Shown here: one piece after another, positions 17,786-26,963 of the stretch
How positions within the stretch are numbered: the first letter of the stretch is position 1
How the letters are laid out: each line of letters opens with the position of its first letter
NCBI RefSeq assembly: GCF_002158905.1
Contig: NZ_CP021431.1
Coordinates: 620,001 to 684,000 of the forward strand
Direction of reading: 5' to 3'
Length of the DNA: 64,000 bases
From: Yoonia vestfoldensis
GTDB lineage: Bacteria; Pseudomonadota; Alphaproteobacteria; Rhodobacterales; Rhodobacteraceae
Program-made: the position numbers and the translations under genes
Notes under the pieces: generated by a model
The model's database searches: none
What the model saw: the letters and a program-made list of their open reading frames with translations, nothing else
Told to the model about the DNA's origin: nothing

Positions 17786-17983
17786 ATGATGGAAATGCCA
17801 ACACTTTTGCAGCAGATCGCCGATAACTGGCTGCTGGTCTGGATGGGCACGTTCTTTCTGGGCGTGATCCTCTGGGTGATGCGGCCCGGCAGTCGCAAGC
17901 TTTATAGCGATACCGCCAATATTCCGTTCCGCAACGAGGACCGGCCGGTCAACCCAGACCACCCAAAGGAGCCGCAGCCATGA
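17786..17983 (+). CDS. ccoQ: cbb3-type oxidase small subunit CcoQ
   Basis: A 65-residue single-span membrane protein: a short N-terminus, a hydrophobic stretch LLVWMGTFFLGVILWVM, and a polar tail with the family pattern YSDTANIPFRNED. It stabilises the assembled cbb3 complex. An AAGGAG ribosome site overlaps the end of ccoO. It overlaps ccoP by ATGA. Confidence 0.9.
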   Translation: MMEMPTLLQQIADNWLLVWMGTFFLGVILWVMRPGSRKLYSDTANIPFRNEDRPVNPDHPKEPQP

Positions 17984-18852
17984 GCAACACCGACAAAAAA
18001 GACGTCGACGACGTTACCGGCACGGATACAACCGGCCATAGCTGGGACGGCATCAAGGAATTGAACAACCCGCTGCCGCGCTGGTGGCTCTGGACGTTCT
18101 ATATCACCATCATCTGGGGGATCGGCTATACCGTGGCCTTTCCGGCCTGGCCGCTGATCAGTTCGGCCACATCGGGGATGCTGGGCTATTCGACACGCGG
18201 TGAAGTCGCGCAAGAGATTGCCCGCTTTCAGGATGCCAATGCCGATATCATGGCCGAACTTGCCGTCGCCGATCTAGAGACGCTGGACCAGAACCCCGAG
18301 CTGATGCGCTTTGCCACTTCGGCCGGGGCGGCGGTGTTCCGCAACAATTGTTCGCAATGCCACGGCTCGGGTGCAGCAGGCGCTGTGGGCTATCCCAACC
18401 TGCTGGATGATGATTGGCTGTGGGGCGGTGATTTTGAAAACATCGCCTATACGATCCGCCACGGCATCCGCAACGAGGAAGACTGGGACGCGCGCTATTC
18501 CGTCATGACCGCCTATGACGACATCCTGTCGAATGGCGAGATCGACGCCGTGGTGCACCATGTGCTGGCGATTTCGGGACAGAGCCATGACGCGACATTG
18601 GCCGCGGCTGGCAGCGAATTGTTCCTGGATAATTGTGCGGCATGCCACGGCGACGAAGGCAAAGGCGACCGCAACCAGGGCGCGCCCAATCTGACCGATG
18701 CGATCTGGCTTTATGGGGGCGATGCCGCCACGCTGGAAGAAACGATCCGCTATGCGCGCTTTGGCGTCATGCCGCCCTGGGGCAGCCGCCTGTCAGAGGC
18801 TGAAATCCGCGCTGTCACCGCCTATGTCCATCAGCTTGGCGGCGGTGAATAA
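17980..18852 (+). CDS. ccoP: cbb3-type oxidase diheme subunit III (CcoP)
   Basis: A 290-residue membrane-anchored diheme cytochrome c. It has an N-terminal span (WWLWTFYITIIWGIGYTVAFPAW, about residues 34-56) and two heme c motifs, C124-SQ-C127-H128 and C219-AA-C222-H223, each in its own domain. It passes electrons from soluble cytochrome c toward CcoO and CcoN. The start overlaps ccoQ by ATGA, and a strong terminator follows. Confidence 0.95.
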   Translation: MSNTDKKDVDDVTGTDTTGHSWDGIKELNNPLPRWWLWTFYITIIWGIGYTVAFPAWPLISSATSGMLGYSTRGEVAQEIARFQDANADIMAELAVADLETLDQNPELMRFATSAGAAVFRNNCSQCHGSGAAGAVGYPNLLDDDWLWGGDFENIAYTIRHGIRNEEDWDARYSVMTAYDDILSNGEIDAVVHHVLAISGQSHDATLAAAGSELFLDNCAACHGDEGKGDRNQGAPNLTDAIWLYGGDAATLEETIRYARFGVMPPWGSRLSEAEIRAVTAYVHQLGGGE

Positions 18853-18906
18853 GGTTCACGCGGGTTTCGCCACCTGTTCGCGCATCAGCGAAACCCAAAG
18901 TGAAGA

Positions 18907-18940
18907 GAAAGGCGTCCGGCGATCCGGGCGCCTTTCTTTT
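18907..18940 (+). terminator. Rho-independent terminator of ccoNOQP
   Basis: Stem GAAAGGCG with complement CGCCTTTC, extended inside by CCGG/CCGG, followed by a T-run. It is 55 bases after the ccoP stop and upstream of the convergent Lrp gene. Confidence 0.85.
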
Positions 18941-18972
18941 ATCCAAAGCAAGGGGGGCAGTCGCGCCGCCTG

Positions 18973-19473
18973 TCAGGCCTGCTGGGCCAGCCGCGCTTCG
19001 AGCACGTCGAACGGCACGCCCGGTTCATCCTTGGCCCCGCGGATCACCAGCGATGTCTTGACCGAGGCGACATTATCCGCGCTCGTCAGCTCCTCGGTCA
19101 GGAACCGCTGAAAGCTGCGCAGGTCGGGGGCCACGCATTTGAGGATGAAATCCACCTCGCCATTCAGCATGTGGCATTCGCGCACAAGCGGCCAGTCGAT
19201 GCATTTACGCTCGAAGGCGGAAAGGTCCACCTCGGCCTGACTGACCAGCCCGACCATGGCGAAAACCTGCACCTCGAACCCCAATTCGCGGGCGTTGACA
19301 TCGGCATGATAGCCCGTGATAAACCCTTGCTCTTCCAGCGTGCGCACGCGGCGCAGGCAGGGTGGCGCGGAAATGCCGACGCGGCTGGCCAGTTCGACAT
19401 TGGTCATGCGACCATCGGCCTGCAATTCGGCCAGAATCATCCGGTCAATTTCGTCGAGTTTCGTGCCTGGCAT
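18973..19473 (-). CDS. Lrp/AsnC-family transcriptional regulator
   Basis: A 166-residue Lrp-type regulator. The N-terminal winged helix ([43 protein letters not shown], with recognition helix SAPPCLRRV) is followed by the RAM ligand-binding domain (VQVFAMVGL to [11 protein letters not shown]). Start choice is uncertain: ATG 19473 has a GGGGAA stretch just upstream, while ATG 19485 and TTG 19488 are also in frame. It is divergent from trxB, and an inverted repeat fills the spacer. It probably senses an amino acid. Confidence 0.88.
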   Translation of the reverse strand: MPGTKLDEIDRMILAELQADGRMTNVELASRVGISAPPCLRRVRTLEEQGFITGYHADVNARELGFEVQVFAMVGLVSQAEVDLSAFERKCIDWPLVRECHMLNGEVDFILKCVAPDLRSFQRFLTEELTSADNVASVKTSLVIRGAKDEPGVPFDVLEARLAQQA

Positions 19474-19490
19474 TGGGTTCCCCATCAATT

Positions 19491-19547
19491 TTGCCGAATA
19501 CTACGTTTTTTGCTGCGGCTACGCAATAATATTTCACACTTCGGCAA
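19491..19547. promoter_or_regulatory. Long-spaced inverted repeat between the Lrp gene and trxB
   Basis: TTGCCGAA at 19491-19498 and its exact reverse complement TTCGGCAA at 19540-19547 flank 41 AT-richer bases. Lrp proteins can bind spaced half sites as octamers, so this is a candidate target of the adjacent regulator, but it is inferred only. Confidence 0.4.
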
Positions 19548-19627
19548 CAATAGAACGCGACGTCTGGCCCTTCCAACCTGTGGATCGGGGGGCTATATCG
19601 GGGGATATATTCAGCAAGAGGTCTGCC

Positions 19628-20596
19628 ATGCCCGATACCCGTCATACCCGCGTTCTGATCATCGGCTCTGGTCCTGCGGGCTATACCGCGGGGGTCTATG
19701 CGGCGCGCGCGATGCTTGAACCTTTGCTGGTGCAGGGGATGGAACCGGGCGGTCAATTGACCACCACGACCGAAGTCGAAAACTGGCCCGGCGACACAGA
19801 GGTCCAAGGCCCCGACCTGATGCTGCGCATGGAGGCCCATGCCCGCGCCATGGGCTGCGAGATCGTGCAGGACATCATAACCTCGCTTGATCTGCAAAAG
19901 CGCCCCTTTACCGCCATGTCCGACAGTGGCACGGTCTATACCGCCGATGCGGTGATCCTGTCCACCGGCGCGCGCGCCAAATGGCTGGGCCTGCCGACCG
20001 AGGATAAATTCAAAGGTTTCGGCGTCAGCGCCTGTGCGACCTGTGACGGGTTTTTCTATCGCGGGCAGGAAATCGTCGTCGTTGGTGGCGGCAATACGGC
20101 CGTGGAAGAGGCGCTTTTCCTGACCAATTTCGCCTCTAAGGTGACGCTGATCCACCGCCGCGATGAATTGCGCGCTGAAAAGATCCTGCAACAGCGGCTG
20201 GAAAAGAACCCCAAGATCGAAACGCTCTGGTTTCACGAGGTCGCAGAGGTGTTCGGCACCGACAGCCCGCTGGGCGTCGAAGGGATCCGCGTGCGTGATG
20301 TGCGCAATGGGGCGATCACCGAAATCGCGGCCAAGGGCGTGTTCATCGCCATCGGCCATGCGCCTGCGTCCGAATTGGTGCAGGGCCAGCTGGAAACGCA
20401 TAACGGCGGCTATGTCGTTGTCGAACCGGGCAGCACGCGCACCGCGATCCCCGGTGTCTTCGCAGCGGGCGATCTGACCGATCACGTCTATCGGCAGGCG
20501 GTCACCAGTTCCGGGATGGGCTGCATGGCGGCGCTGGATGCCGAACGCTTTCTGGCGGCCCAGCATGACCTGCAGGATGTCAAAGCCGCCGAATAG
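19628..20596 (+). CDS. trxB: Thioredoxin-disulfide reductase TrxB
   Basis: A 322-residue flavoprotein reducing thioredoxin with NADPH. Motifs: FAD-binding [15 protein letters not shown] at the N-terminus, redox-active C136-AT-C139 ([13 protein letters not shown]), NADPH-binding [13 protein letters not shown] and C-terminal FAD contact [15 protein letters not shown]. The ATG at 19628 follows AGAGGTCTGCC; a longer upstream frame covers the Lrp promoter and was rejected. Confidence 0.95.
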   Translation: MPDTRHTRVLIIGSGPAGYTAGVYAARAMLEPLLVQGMEPGGQLTTTTEVENWPGDTEVQGPDLMLRMEAHARAMGCEIVQDIITSLDLQKRPFTAMSDSGTVYTADAVILSTGARAKWLGLPTEDKFKGFGVSACATCDGFFYRGQEIVVVGGGNTAVEEALFLTNFASKVTLIHRRDELRAEKILQQRLEKNPKIETLWFHEVAEVFGTDSPLGVEGIRVRDVRNGAITEIAAKGVFIAIGHAPASELVQGQLETHNGGYVVVEPGSTRTAIPGVFAAGDLTDHVYRQAVTSSGMGCMAALDAERFLAAQHDLQDVKAAE

Positions 20597-20790
20597 ACGA
20601 TCTGGATTTGCCCCGACCGGCCCGGCCGTGCTGGCGGCCTGCGCCTGCGGGGTGATCTGTTCGCGGATCCTCGGGCAGATTGGTCCAGCGTCCCGTTCCT
20701 GCCGCACCGGCTGGAAAAGCAGTCTTTTCGGCGCAGATTACTAGACAATGACGCGCCACGGGGTCTATGCCACGGCAACGGTAACCAGCG

Positions 20791-22515
20791 ATGTCAGTGA
20801 AAATCATGCCGCAAGATTTGGCCCCTATCCCCGAACTTTATGTCTCTTACGAGAGCGCCCAGAAACTCAAGTCAGAGGCGGGCGATCTTGTCAGCCATGA
20901 CATGACGCCGCGCCAGATCTGCGATCTGGAGCTCTTGATGAACGGCGGGTTCAACCCGCTGAAAGGGTTTCTATCCGAGGCCGATTACACCAGCGTCGTG
21001 GACAATATGCGCCTTGCCGATGGCGCGCTGTGGCCAATGCCGATCACGCTCGATGTCAGCGAAAGCTTTGCCGACAAGGTGACAATCGGGCAGGATATCG
21101 CGCTGCGCGATCAGGAAGGCGTGATCCTGGCGACGATGACCGTCACCGACAAATGGGTGCCGAACAAGGCGCATGAGGCCGAAAAGGTTTACGGCGCCGA
21201 CGATTCGGCCCATCCGGCGGTGAATTACCTGCATAATACCGCGGGCAGCGTTTACTTGGGCGGCCCTGTCACTGGCATCCAGCAGCCGGTGCATTACGAT
21301 TTCCGCGGTCGGCGTGATACGCCCAACGAATTGCGCGCGCTGTTCCGCAAATTGGGCTGGCGCAAGGTCGTGGCCTTCCAGACCCGCAACCCCTTGCACC
21401 GCGCGCATCAGGAACTGACCTTTCGCGCAGCGCGTGAAGCACAGGCCAATCTGCTGATCCATCCTGTCGTGGGCATGACCAAACCGGGCGATATTGACCA
21501 TTTCACCCGCGTGCGCTGTTACGAAGCGGTGCTGGATCAATACCCATCTGCCACCACGACGATGTCACTGCTGAACCTTGCCATGCGCATGGCTGGCCCG
21601 CGCGAAGCGGTCTGGCACGGCCTCATTCGCAAGAACCACGGCTGCACCCATTTCATCGTCGGCCGCGACCATGCCGGGCCGGGCAAGAATTCCGCCGGGC
21701 AGGATTTCTATGGCCCCTATGATGCGCAGGACCTGTTCCGCCAGCATCAGGCGGAAATGGGCATCGAAATGGTCGATTTCAAACAGATGGTCTATGTACA
21801 GGACCGTGCGCAATATGAACCGGCCGATGAAATCGCGGACCGCGACAAGGTGACGATTCTGGATATTTCCGGCACCGAACTGCGCCGCCGCCTGGCCGAA
21901 GGTCTGGACATCCCCGAATGGTTCTCTTTCCCGCAAGTGGTGGAAGAACTGCGCAAAAGCCGCCCCGCACGCGCCAAACAGGGCTTTACCGTGTTTTTCA
22001 CCGGCTTTTCAGGGTCCGGCAAATCGACCATCGCCAATGCGCTGATGGTCAAGCTGATGGAAATGGGCGGGCGGCCGGTCACATTGCTGGACGGCGATAT
22101 CGTGCGCAAGAACCTGTCGTCCGAACTGGGGTTCAGCAAGGAACACCGTGACCTCAATATCCGGCGCATCGGCTATGTCGCGTCAGAAATCACCAAGAAC
22201 GGCGGCATCGCGATCTGTGCGCCCATCGCGCCCTATGCGACAACACGGCGCGCCGTGCGCGAGGATGTCGAACAATTCGGCGCTTTCGTCGAGGTCCATG
22301 TCGCCACCTCGATCGAGGAATGCGAACGGCGCGACCGCAAGGGTCTGTATAAACTGGCCCGCGCGGGCAAGATCGCGGAATTCACCGGAATTTCCGATCC
22401 CTATGATGTGCCCGAACAGCCCGAACTGCGGCTTGATACCGAAAACCAAAGCGTGGATGCCTGCGCGCATCAGGTGATCTTGAAGCTGGAAAGCCTCGGG
22501 TTGATCAAGGGCTAA
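20791..22515 (+). CDS. Bifunctional sulfate adenylyltransferase/adenylylsulfate kinase (Sat-CysC)
   Basis: A 574-residue fusion. The N-terminal ATP sulfurylase (about residues 1-390) has the active motif QTRNPLHRAH (residues 197-206) and GRDHAGPGKNSAG. The C-terminal APS kinase (about residues 395-574) has the P-loop GFSGSGKST (residues 405-413) followed by LDGDIVRKNL and APIAPYATTRRAVRE. It makes APS and then PAPS from sulfate and ATP. It is a stand-alone gene after trxB; thioredoxin also serves PAPS reduction, which fits the neighbourhood. Confidence 0.93.
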   Translation: MSVKIMPQDLAPIPELYVSYESAQKLKSEAGDLVSHDMTPRQICDLELLMNGGFNPLKGFLSEADYTSVVDNMRLADGALWPMPITLDVSESFADKVTIGQDIALRDQEGVILATMTVTDKWVPNKAHEAEKVYGADDSAHPAVNYLHNTAGSVYLGGPVTGIQQPVHYDFRGRRDTPNELRALFRKLGWRKVVAFQTRNPLHRAHQELTFRAAREAQANLLIHPVVGMTKPGDIDHFTRVRCYEAVLDQYPSATTTMSLLNLAMRMAGPREAVWHGLIRKNHGCTHFIVGRDHAGPGKNSAGQDFYGPYDAQDLFRQHQAEMGIEMVDFKQMVYVQDRAQYEPADEIADRDKVTILDISGTELRRRLAEGLDIPEWFSFPQVVEELRKSRPARAKQGFTVFFTGFSGSGKSTIANALMVKLMEMGGRPVTLLDGDIVRKNLSSELGFSKEHRDLNIRRIGYVASEITKNGGIAICAPIAPYATTRRAVREDVEQFGAFVEVHVATSIEECERRDRKGLYKLARAGKIAEFTGISDPYDVPEQPELRLDTENQSVDACAHQVILKLESLGLIKG

Positions 22516-22525
22516 GCCAAGGTGT

Positions 22526-22547
22526 GGCCTGCATCATGATGCAGGTC
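22526..22547. terminator. Palindrome between convergent genes
   Basis: CCTGCATCATGATGCAGG is a perfect 18-base palindrome with further weak pairing outside. It sits between sat-cysC and the convergent DUF1150 gene and could end either transcript, though no T-run follows. Confidence 0.4.
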
Positions 22548-22574
22548 ACGGAAAATGCGGCTGCGGGTGGCGCC

Positions 22575-22799
22575 TTAATGCACGGTCACCGGGCGCATAT
22601 GGTTTTCGCGCGCCAGATGGAACGCCAGATTGCGGTCCGCCACCAGCGCCAATTGCTCGCCCTTGGTGTTATGGACGGCGAATACCTTCTGCAGATCGCC
22701 GATTTCGGCGCGCAGATCATCGGGCAGGTCGGCGGTCAGCACGGGTTTGACATAGACGATATCCTGCCCCAGCGTTTTCAGATCGTATTTCATATTCAT
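22575..22799 (-). CDS. DUF1150 family protein
   Basis: A 74-residue protein of the DUF1150 family (DIVYVKPVLTADLPDDLRA, VFAVHNTKGEQLALVADRNLAFHLARE). It follows the Hsp20 gene by 3 bases on the same strand, an arrangement that suggests a shared heat-shock transcript. The length is normal for the family. Function is unknown. Confidence 0.85.
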   Translation of the reverse strand: MNMKYDLKTLGQDIVYVKPVLTADLPDDLRAEIGDLQKVFAVHNTKGEQLALVADRNLAFHLARENHMRPVTVH

Positions 22800-22802
22800 G
22801 GC

Positions 22803-23216
22803 TTACCCTTTCCTGATATTGATGGTCTGGACCACGCGGTCGGGCACGGACCGTGTCAGATCGACATGCAGCAGGCCGTTTTCCATCACCGCCTCGCCGA
22901 CATCGACGCCGTCGGCCAGCACGAAAGACCGCTGGAACTGCCGCGCGGCGATTCCGCGATGCAGATAGATGCGCCCTTCGCTGTCGTCGCGCTGGCGGCC
23001 ACGGATCACCAGTGAATTATCCTCGACCGTGATCGCCAGATCGCTTTCGGCAAAGCCGGCAACGGCCAGCGTGATCCGATAGGATGTCGCCGAGGTCTGT
23101 TCGATATTATAGGGGGGATACCCGTCATTGCCGGTTTTGGCAGTGCGTTCGACCAGCCTTTCCAGCTGTTCGAATCCCAAAAGGAACGGATGGGTTCCCA
23201 AAGCCATTTTCGTCAT
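22803..23216 (-). CDS. Small heat-shock protein, Hsp20/alpha-crystallin family
   Basis: A 137-residue chaperone. The alpha-crystallin domain runs from YPPYNIEQTSATSYRITLAVAGFAESDLAITVEDN to the C-terminal strand ENGLLHVDLTRSVPD, ending with the IxI-like NIRKG tail. It holds unfolding proteins during heat stress. The start MTKMALGTHPFLLGFEQLERL is the typical N-terminus; a 14-residue upstream extension is less likely. It is followed by DUF1150. Confidence 0.9.
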   Translation of the reverse strand: MTKMALGTHPFLLGFEQLERLVERTAKTGNDGYPPYNIEQTSATSYRITLAVAGFAESDLAITVEDNSLVIRGRQRDDSEGRIYLHRGIAARQFQRSFVLADGVDVGEAVMENGLLHVDLTRSVPDRVVQTINIRKG

Positions 23217-23375
23217 AAGACATGCCCTTCGTGCAAGCGACTGTCGGTGTGGCCCCATAGGCGGCGGCCTGTAGGAAATATGGGTGCCGATCCGGGCCTG
23301 ATCAAGAGGAAGTATTAGTATGTTGGCCCGACATTGTTTATCTAGGGCAGATCAGCTGCGGGATGATGCCTTTCA

Positions 23376-23594
23376 ATGACGACCTTTGCCAAGATGAATG
23401 AAATCGACGTCCTGCGCGTCAAGCTGGAAATGCTCAAGCACCAGCACCGCGATCTTGACGCCGCGATCGCTGCGCTGCACGAACGTGCCGCCACCGATAT
23501 GCTGACGGTCAAGCGGCTGAAAAAGCAGAAACTGGCGCTGAAAGACCAGATCGTCGCGCTCGAAGACCGCATTCACCCCGATATCATCGCCTGA
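23376..23594 (+). CDS. YdcH-family (DUF465) small coiled-coil protein
   Basis: A 72-residue, highly charged and helical protein. The pattern LKHQHRDLDAAIAAL ... TVKRLKKQKLALKDQI is the DUF465 signature, with alternating heptads suggesting a helical hairpin. Function is not established. It lies alone upstream of purE. Confidence 0.85.
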   Translation: MTTFAKMNEIDVLRVKLEMLKHQHRDLDAAIAALHERAATDMLTVKRLKKQKLALKDQIVALEDRIHPDIIA

Positions 23595-23661
23595 TCTGGC
23601 GTTGCGGTGGCCCCGCGCATGGCTATAGTGCCGCTTCAAGTTTTGGGACGGGATCATCGCA

Positions 23662-24150
23662 ATGACGCAACCACGGGTCGGGATTATCATGGGCAGCCAG
23701 TCGGACTGGCCCACCATGCGCGAGGCGGCGGATATGCTGGACCAGCTTGGGGTGGCCTATGAAAAACGCATCGTTTCCGCGCATCGGACACCTGACCGGC
23801 TGTGGGATTATGGCAAGGGCGCTGCGGCGCGCGGTTTGCAGGTCATTATCGCAGGCGCAGGCGGTGCGGCGCATCTGCCCGGCATGATGGCGTCGAAAAC
23901 GCGGCTGCCGGTGATCGGCGTGCCGGTCCAGACCAAGGCGCTGGCCGGTGTGGACAGTCTTTATTCCATCTTGCAGATGCCGCGCGGCTATCCCGTGGCG
24001 ACAATGGCGATTGGCGGCGCAGGGGCGGCGAATGCGGGGCTGATGGCGGCGGGCATCCTTGCCTTGCAGGATGCAGATCTTGCCGCGCGGCTGGATGCAT
24101 GGCGCGCGGCCTTGTCTGCCTCGATCCCGGAAGAACCTGTCGATGAGTAA
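23662..24150 (+). CDS. purE: N5-carboxyaminoimidazole ribonucleotide mutase PurE
   Basis: A 162-residue purine-synthesis enzyme that rearranges N5-CAIR to CAIR. Motifs are [13 protein letters not shown] at the N-terminus, [20 protein letters not shown] and [18 protein letters not shown]. It overlaps purK by 8 bases, as in many bacteria. Confidence 0.95.
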   Translation: MTQPRVGIIMGSQSDWPTMREAADMLDQLGVAYEKRIVSAHRTPDRLWDYGKGAAARGLQVIIAGAGGAAHLPGMMASKTRLPVIGVPVQTKALAGVDSLYSILQMPRGYPVATMAIGGAGAANAGLMAAGILALQDADLAARLDAWRAALSASIPEEPVDE

Positions 24151-25210
24151 TCCTTTGGCGGTCGGAGCGACCATCGGCATTCTTGGCGGTGGACAATTGG
24201 GGCGGATGCTGTCGGTGGCGGCGTCGCGGCTGGGGTTGAAAACACATATCTACGAGCCGGGCGCATCCCCGCCCGCAGGCGAGGTCGCGCATCGCGTCAC
24301 AACGGCCAGCTATGACGATGTCGCCGCATTGACCGCCTTTGGTCAATCGGTCGATGTGATCACCTATGAATTCGAAAATATCCCTACCTCGGCGCTGGAT
24401 CTTCTGGAACAGCTGGCCCCGATCCATCCTGGGCGACAGGCGCTGGCGACCAGTCAGGACCGGCTGACCGAAAAGAGCTTTCTGCAAGGGCTGGGCCTGA
24501 CGACCGCCCCTTTTGCCGATGTGCCCGATATGGCGGCGCTAGAGGCGGCGCTTGCGGCCATCGGCGCGCCTGCGATCCTGAAAACGCGGCGCATGGGCTA
24601 TGACGGCAAGGGGCAGACACGGATCAAGACGGCGGATGATGGCCCGCGTGCTTTCGCCGATATGGCGGGTGCGCCAGCGATCCTGGAAGGCTTTGTCAAT
24701 TTCAGCCATGAAGTCTCGGTGATCGGTGCGCGCGGGCAGGACGGGTCCGTGGCCTGCTATGATCCGGGCGAAAACCTGCATCAGGATGGCATCCTGCGCA
24801 TGACCAAGGTCCCGGCGAAACTGACCGCCAGCCAGCGCAGCGATGCGGTGCTGATCGCGGCGCGCATCCTGAACGCGCTGGATTATGTCGGCGTCATGGG
24901 GGTAGAGCTGTTCGTCACGCCAGAGGGGCTGATCGTCAATGAAATCGCCCCGCGCGTGCATAATTCCGGCCATTGGACCCAGAACGGCTGCACCATTTGC
25001 CAGTTCGAACAGCATATCCGCGCCGTGGCGGGCTGGCCTTTGGGCGACGGGTCACGCCATGCCGATGTCACCATGGAAAACCTGATCGGCGACGATATGG
25101 CAAAACTGGCCGATTACGCCAAAACCGATGCCGCCATCCATCTTTACGGCAAGGCAGAGGTGAAACCCGGCCGCAAGATGGGCCATGTCAACCGCATCTT
25201 CCGAGCCTAA
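24143..25210 (+). CDS. purK: 5-(carboxyamino)imidazole ribonucleotide synthase PurK
   Basis: A 355-residue ATP-grasp enzyme carboxylating AIR. It has [20 protein letters not shown] at the N-terminus, [12 protein letters not shown] for ATP binding, and the metal-site stretch [15 protein letters not shown]. The start ATG 24143 gives the usual N-terminus and overlaps purE. The last codons (NRIFRA and stop) are made of one half of a repeated intergenic motif read backward (see 25195-25227). Confidence 0.95.
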   Translation: MSNPLAVGATIGILGGGQLGRMLSVAASRLGLKTHIYEPGASPPAGEVAHRVTTASYDDVAALTAFGQSVDVITYEFENIPTSALDLLEQLAPIHPGRQALATSQDRLTEKSFLQGLGLTTAPFADVPDMAALEAALAAIGAPAILKTRRMGYDGKGQTRIKTADDGPRAFADMAGAPAILEGFVNFSHEVSVIGARGQDGSVACYDPGENLHQDGILRMTKVPAKLTASQRSDAVLIAARILNALDYVGVMGVELFVTPEGLIVNEIAPRVHNSGHWTQNGCTICQFEQHIRAVAGWPLGDGSRHADVTMENLIGDDMAKLADYAKTDAAIHLYGKAEVKPGRKMGHVNRIFRA

Positions 25211-25227
25211 ATATCCCCGCCGGAGGC
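25195..25227 (-). repeat. Rhodobacterales-type intergenic motif, copy A, overlapping the purK end
   Basis: On the minus strand this reads GCCTCCGGCGGGGATATTT, three bases, then CTCGGAAGATG. The same two halves with the same 3-base gap occur at 50964-50996, and a split copy occurs at 54710-54767. The second half here lies in the last purK codons. A CGCCCC/GGGGCG hairpin follows at 25232-25246. Confidence 0.8.
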
Positions 25228-25253
25228 TTGTCGCCCCGCAGGGGCGGCAAACA

Positions 25254-25979
25254 TCACTCGGTCCCGAGGATCACATCCGTCATCGTCAGGTCCGGGTCAA
25301 AGCGGCCATTGCGCAAAAATTCCAGCACCTGGGTGATGACCACCGGATTGTTCATCATGAACGTATGCGTCACCGGCAGCACGATATGATCGGCCATGCC
25401 GTCAAGACGCGTCGAAAAGACCGATACCTTGCCGTCATCTGGCCCTTCGATCAATGTGGAATAGACCGGGTTCAGGCTGCGGTTGCCCGCGATGATGCCG
25501 ATCTCGAAGGGCAGGTAATCAAGCGTGTTGGGGTAACTGTCCGCTTCGGTGCCAAGCTGCAACCCTGCCGGGCCGTTGACCCATTGGAAGGGTTCGAAAT
25601 CACCGAAGATATCGACCAGTTCCGACCCGGCATTGGGGGGCCCCAGCATGACGACGCGGCCCATCTTTTCGGGGCGGTTCGTGGTCAGCCAGGCGCGCGC
25701 AAGGATGCCGCCCATCGAATGGGTCACGAAATTCACGCGCCTGTCGCCGCAGGCGGCCACATCCTCGCTGACATGATCGGCGACAAGCTGCGGGATCGTG
25801 CTTTCGGTTGATGGATAGCCGCGGTTGATGACCCGGTAACCTTCGCCTTCAAGGACAAGCGCCATGGCGGTCATCGAAATCTCGGTCCGTGCAAGGCCGT
25901 GCAGCATGACGACGCAATCCTGCGCGGCTACAGGCGCGGCCACGAAGGCCATCATGACAGAGGCGACAATTGCTTTCAT
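25254..25979 (-). CDS. Secreted alpha/beta-hydrolase, lipase-like
   Basis: A 241-residue protein with a signal peptide ([20 protein letters not shown], cleavage after AAQ). The alpha/beta-hydrolase core begins at [11 protein letters not shown] and has the nucleophile elbow THSMGGI (Ser in GxSxG form). The acid and His are in the C-terminal region (VTHTFMMN is a candidate for the His). The short lipase type resembles PGAP1/DUF676-like esterases. The substrate is unknown. It is convergent with purK. Confidence 0.75.
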   Translation of the reverse strand: MKAIVASVMMAFVAAPVAAQDCVVMLHGLARTEISMTAMALVLEGEGYRVINRGYPSTESTIPQLVADHVSEDVAACGDRRVNFVTHSMGGILARAWLTTNRPEKMGRVVMLGPPNAGSELVDIFGDFEPFQWVNGPAGLQLGTEADSYPNTLDYLPFEIGIIAGNRSLNPVYSTLIEGPDDGKVSVFSTRLDGMADHIVLPVTHTFMMNNPVVITQVLEFLRNGRFDPDLTMTDVILGTE

Positions 25980-26034
25980 AATGGGGTAAGTAGGCATCGC
26001 CGTGCCGATGCGGAACCCCCGAACGGATCAGAAC

Positions 26035-26889
26035 CTAACGTCGCGCGGGCAGGGCGATGGCGATCCCGCCCAGAACCAGCAGCCCCGCCAGGATCAGCCG
26101 CGCTGTCACCGGCTCTGCCAGCAGCAGCGCACCGGCGACGACGGTCAGGACCGGCACGCTCAATTGGGCGATACCGGCAAGCGTGGCGGCGATCTGCGGC
26201 AGAACCCGGTACCACAAAGCATAGCCAAGCCCCGAGGTGATCGCCCCTGCGATGACGGCGGTTGTGATACCGGCGGCGGATAGCTGGCCTGCATCCGACA
26301 AGGGCAGGGCCAGCAGCACCAGCGGCAGGCATAGCAGGAAATTCGCGGCACTCGCCCCCAGGGCATCCGGCTCTCTGCCCCCCAGCAGCGTATAGCCGGC
26401 CCATGCAAGACCCGCGATGATCATCGCGCTGGCACCGCCCCAAGGCAGCGCCTGCGCACCCGATGGCCACAGCAGAACACAAAGCCCGCCAAAAGCCACC
26501 AATGCCCCCAGCCAGCGCCGAGGCGGGATCGCCTGCCCCGCGGCGACGGACCAGCCAAAAATCACGACCTGGATGACACCGAACAGGATCAAGGCGCCGA
26601 TGCCTGCCTCCAGGCTGAGATAGGCCCATGAAAAGCCGATCATATAGCCTGCAAGACAGCCAGCCCCCGCGATCCTGCGGCCCGACCATAATGCCGGGCG
26701 CGCGGTGCCGCGCAAACCGATCAGCGCCCAGAGCATCAGCCCTCCCGCCGCCACGCGGATCGCGGCGAAATCCATCGGATCCATGCCATAGCGCGCGACA
26801 CCCAGCCGGGTCAGGACCGAATTTGCGGCAAAGGCGGACATCGTCACGACCAGCAAGACGAAAATTCTGATCACATCGCTGTCCCACAT
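26035..26889 (-). CDS. EamA-family (DMT superfamily) transporter
   Basis: A 284-residue membrane protein with about ten hydrophobic segments in two EamA repeats (first around SVLTRLGVARYGMDPMDFAAIR, second around SGLGYALWYRVLPQIAATLAGIAQLSVPVLTVVAG). Members of this family export or import small metabolites. The substrate is unknown. It lies between the secreted hydrolase and the Hint-domain gene on the same strand. Confidence 0.85.
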   Translation of the reverse strand: MWDSDVIRIFVLLVVTMSAFAANSVLTRLGVARYGMDPMDFAAIRVAAGGLMLWALIGLRGTARPALWSGRRIAGAGCLAGYMIGFSWAYLSLEAGIGALILFGVIQVVIFGWSVAAGQAIPPRRWLGALVAFGGLCVLLWPSGAQALPWGGASAMIIAGLAWAGYTLLGGREPDALGASAANFLLCLPLVLLALPLSDAGQLSAAGITTAVIAGAITSGLGYALWYRVLPQIAATLAGIAQLSVPVLTVVAGALLLAEPVTARLILAGLLVLGGIAIALPARR

Positions 26890-26963
26890 GCCGTGATGGA
26901 TTGACCGCTGTCACTAGGTCAATCGCGCCGAAACGGCAATGGGGCGGATGCCCATGCGCGCTG

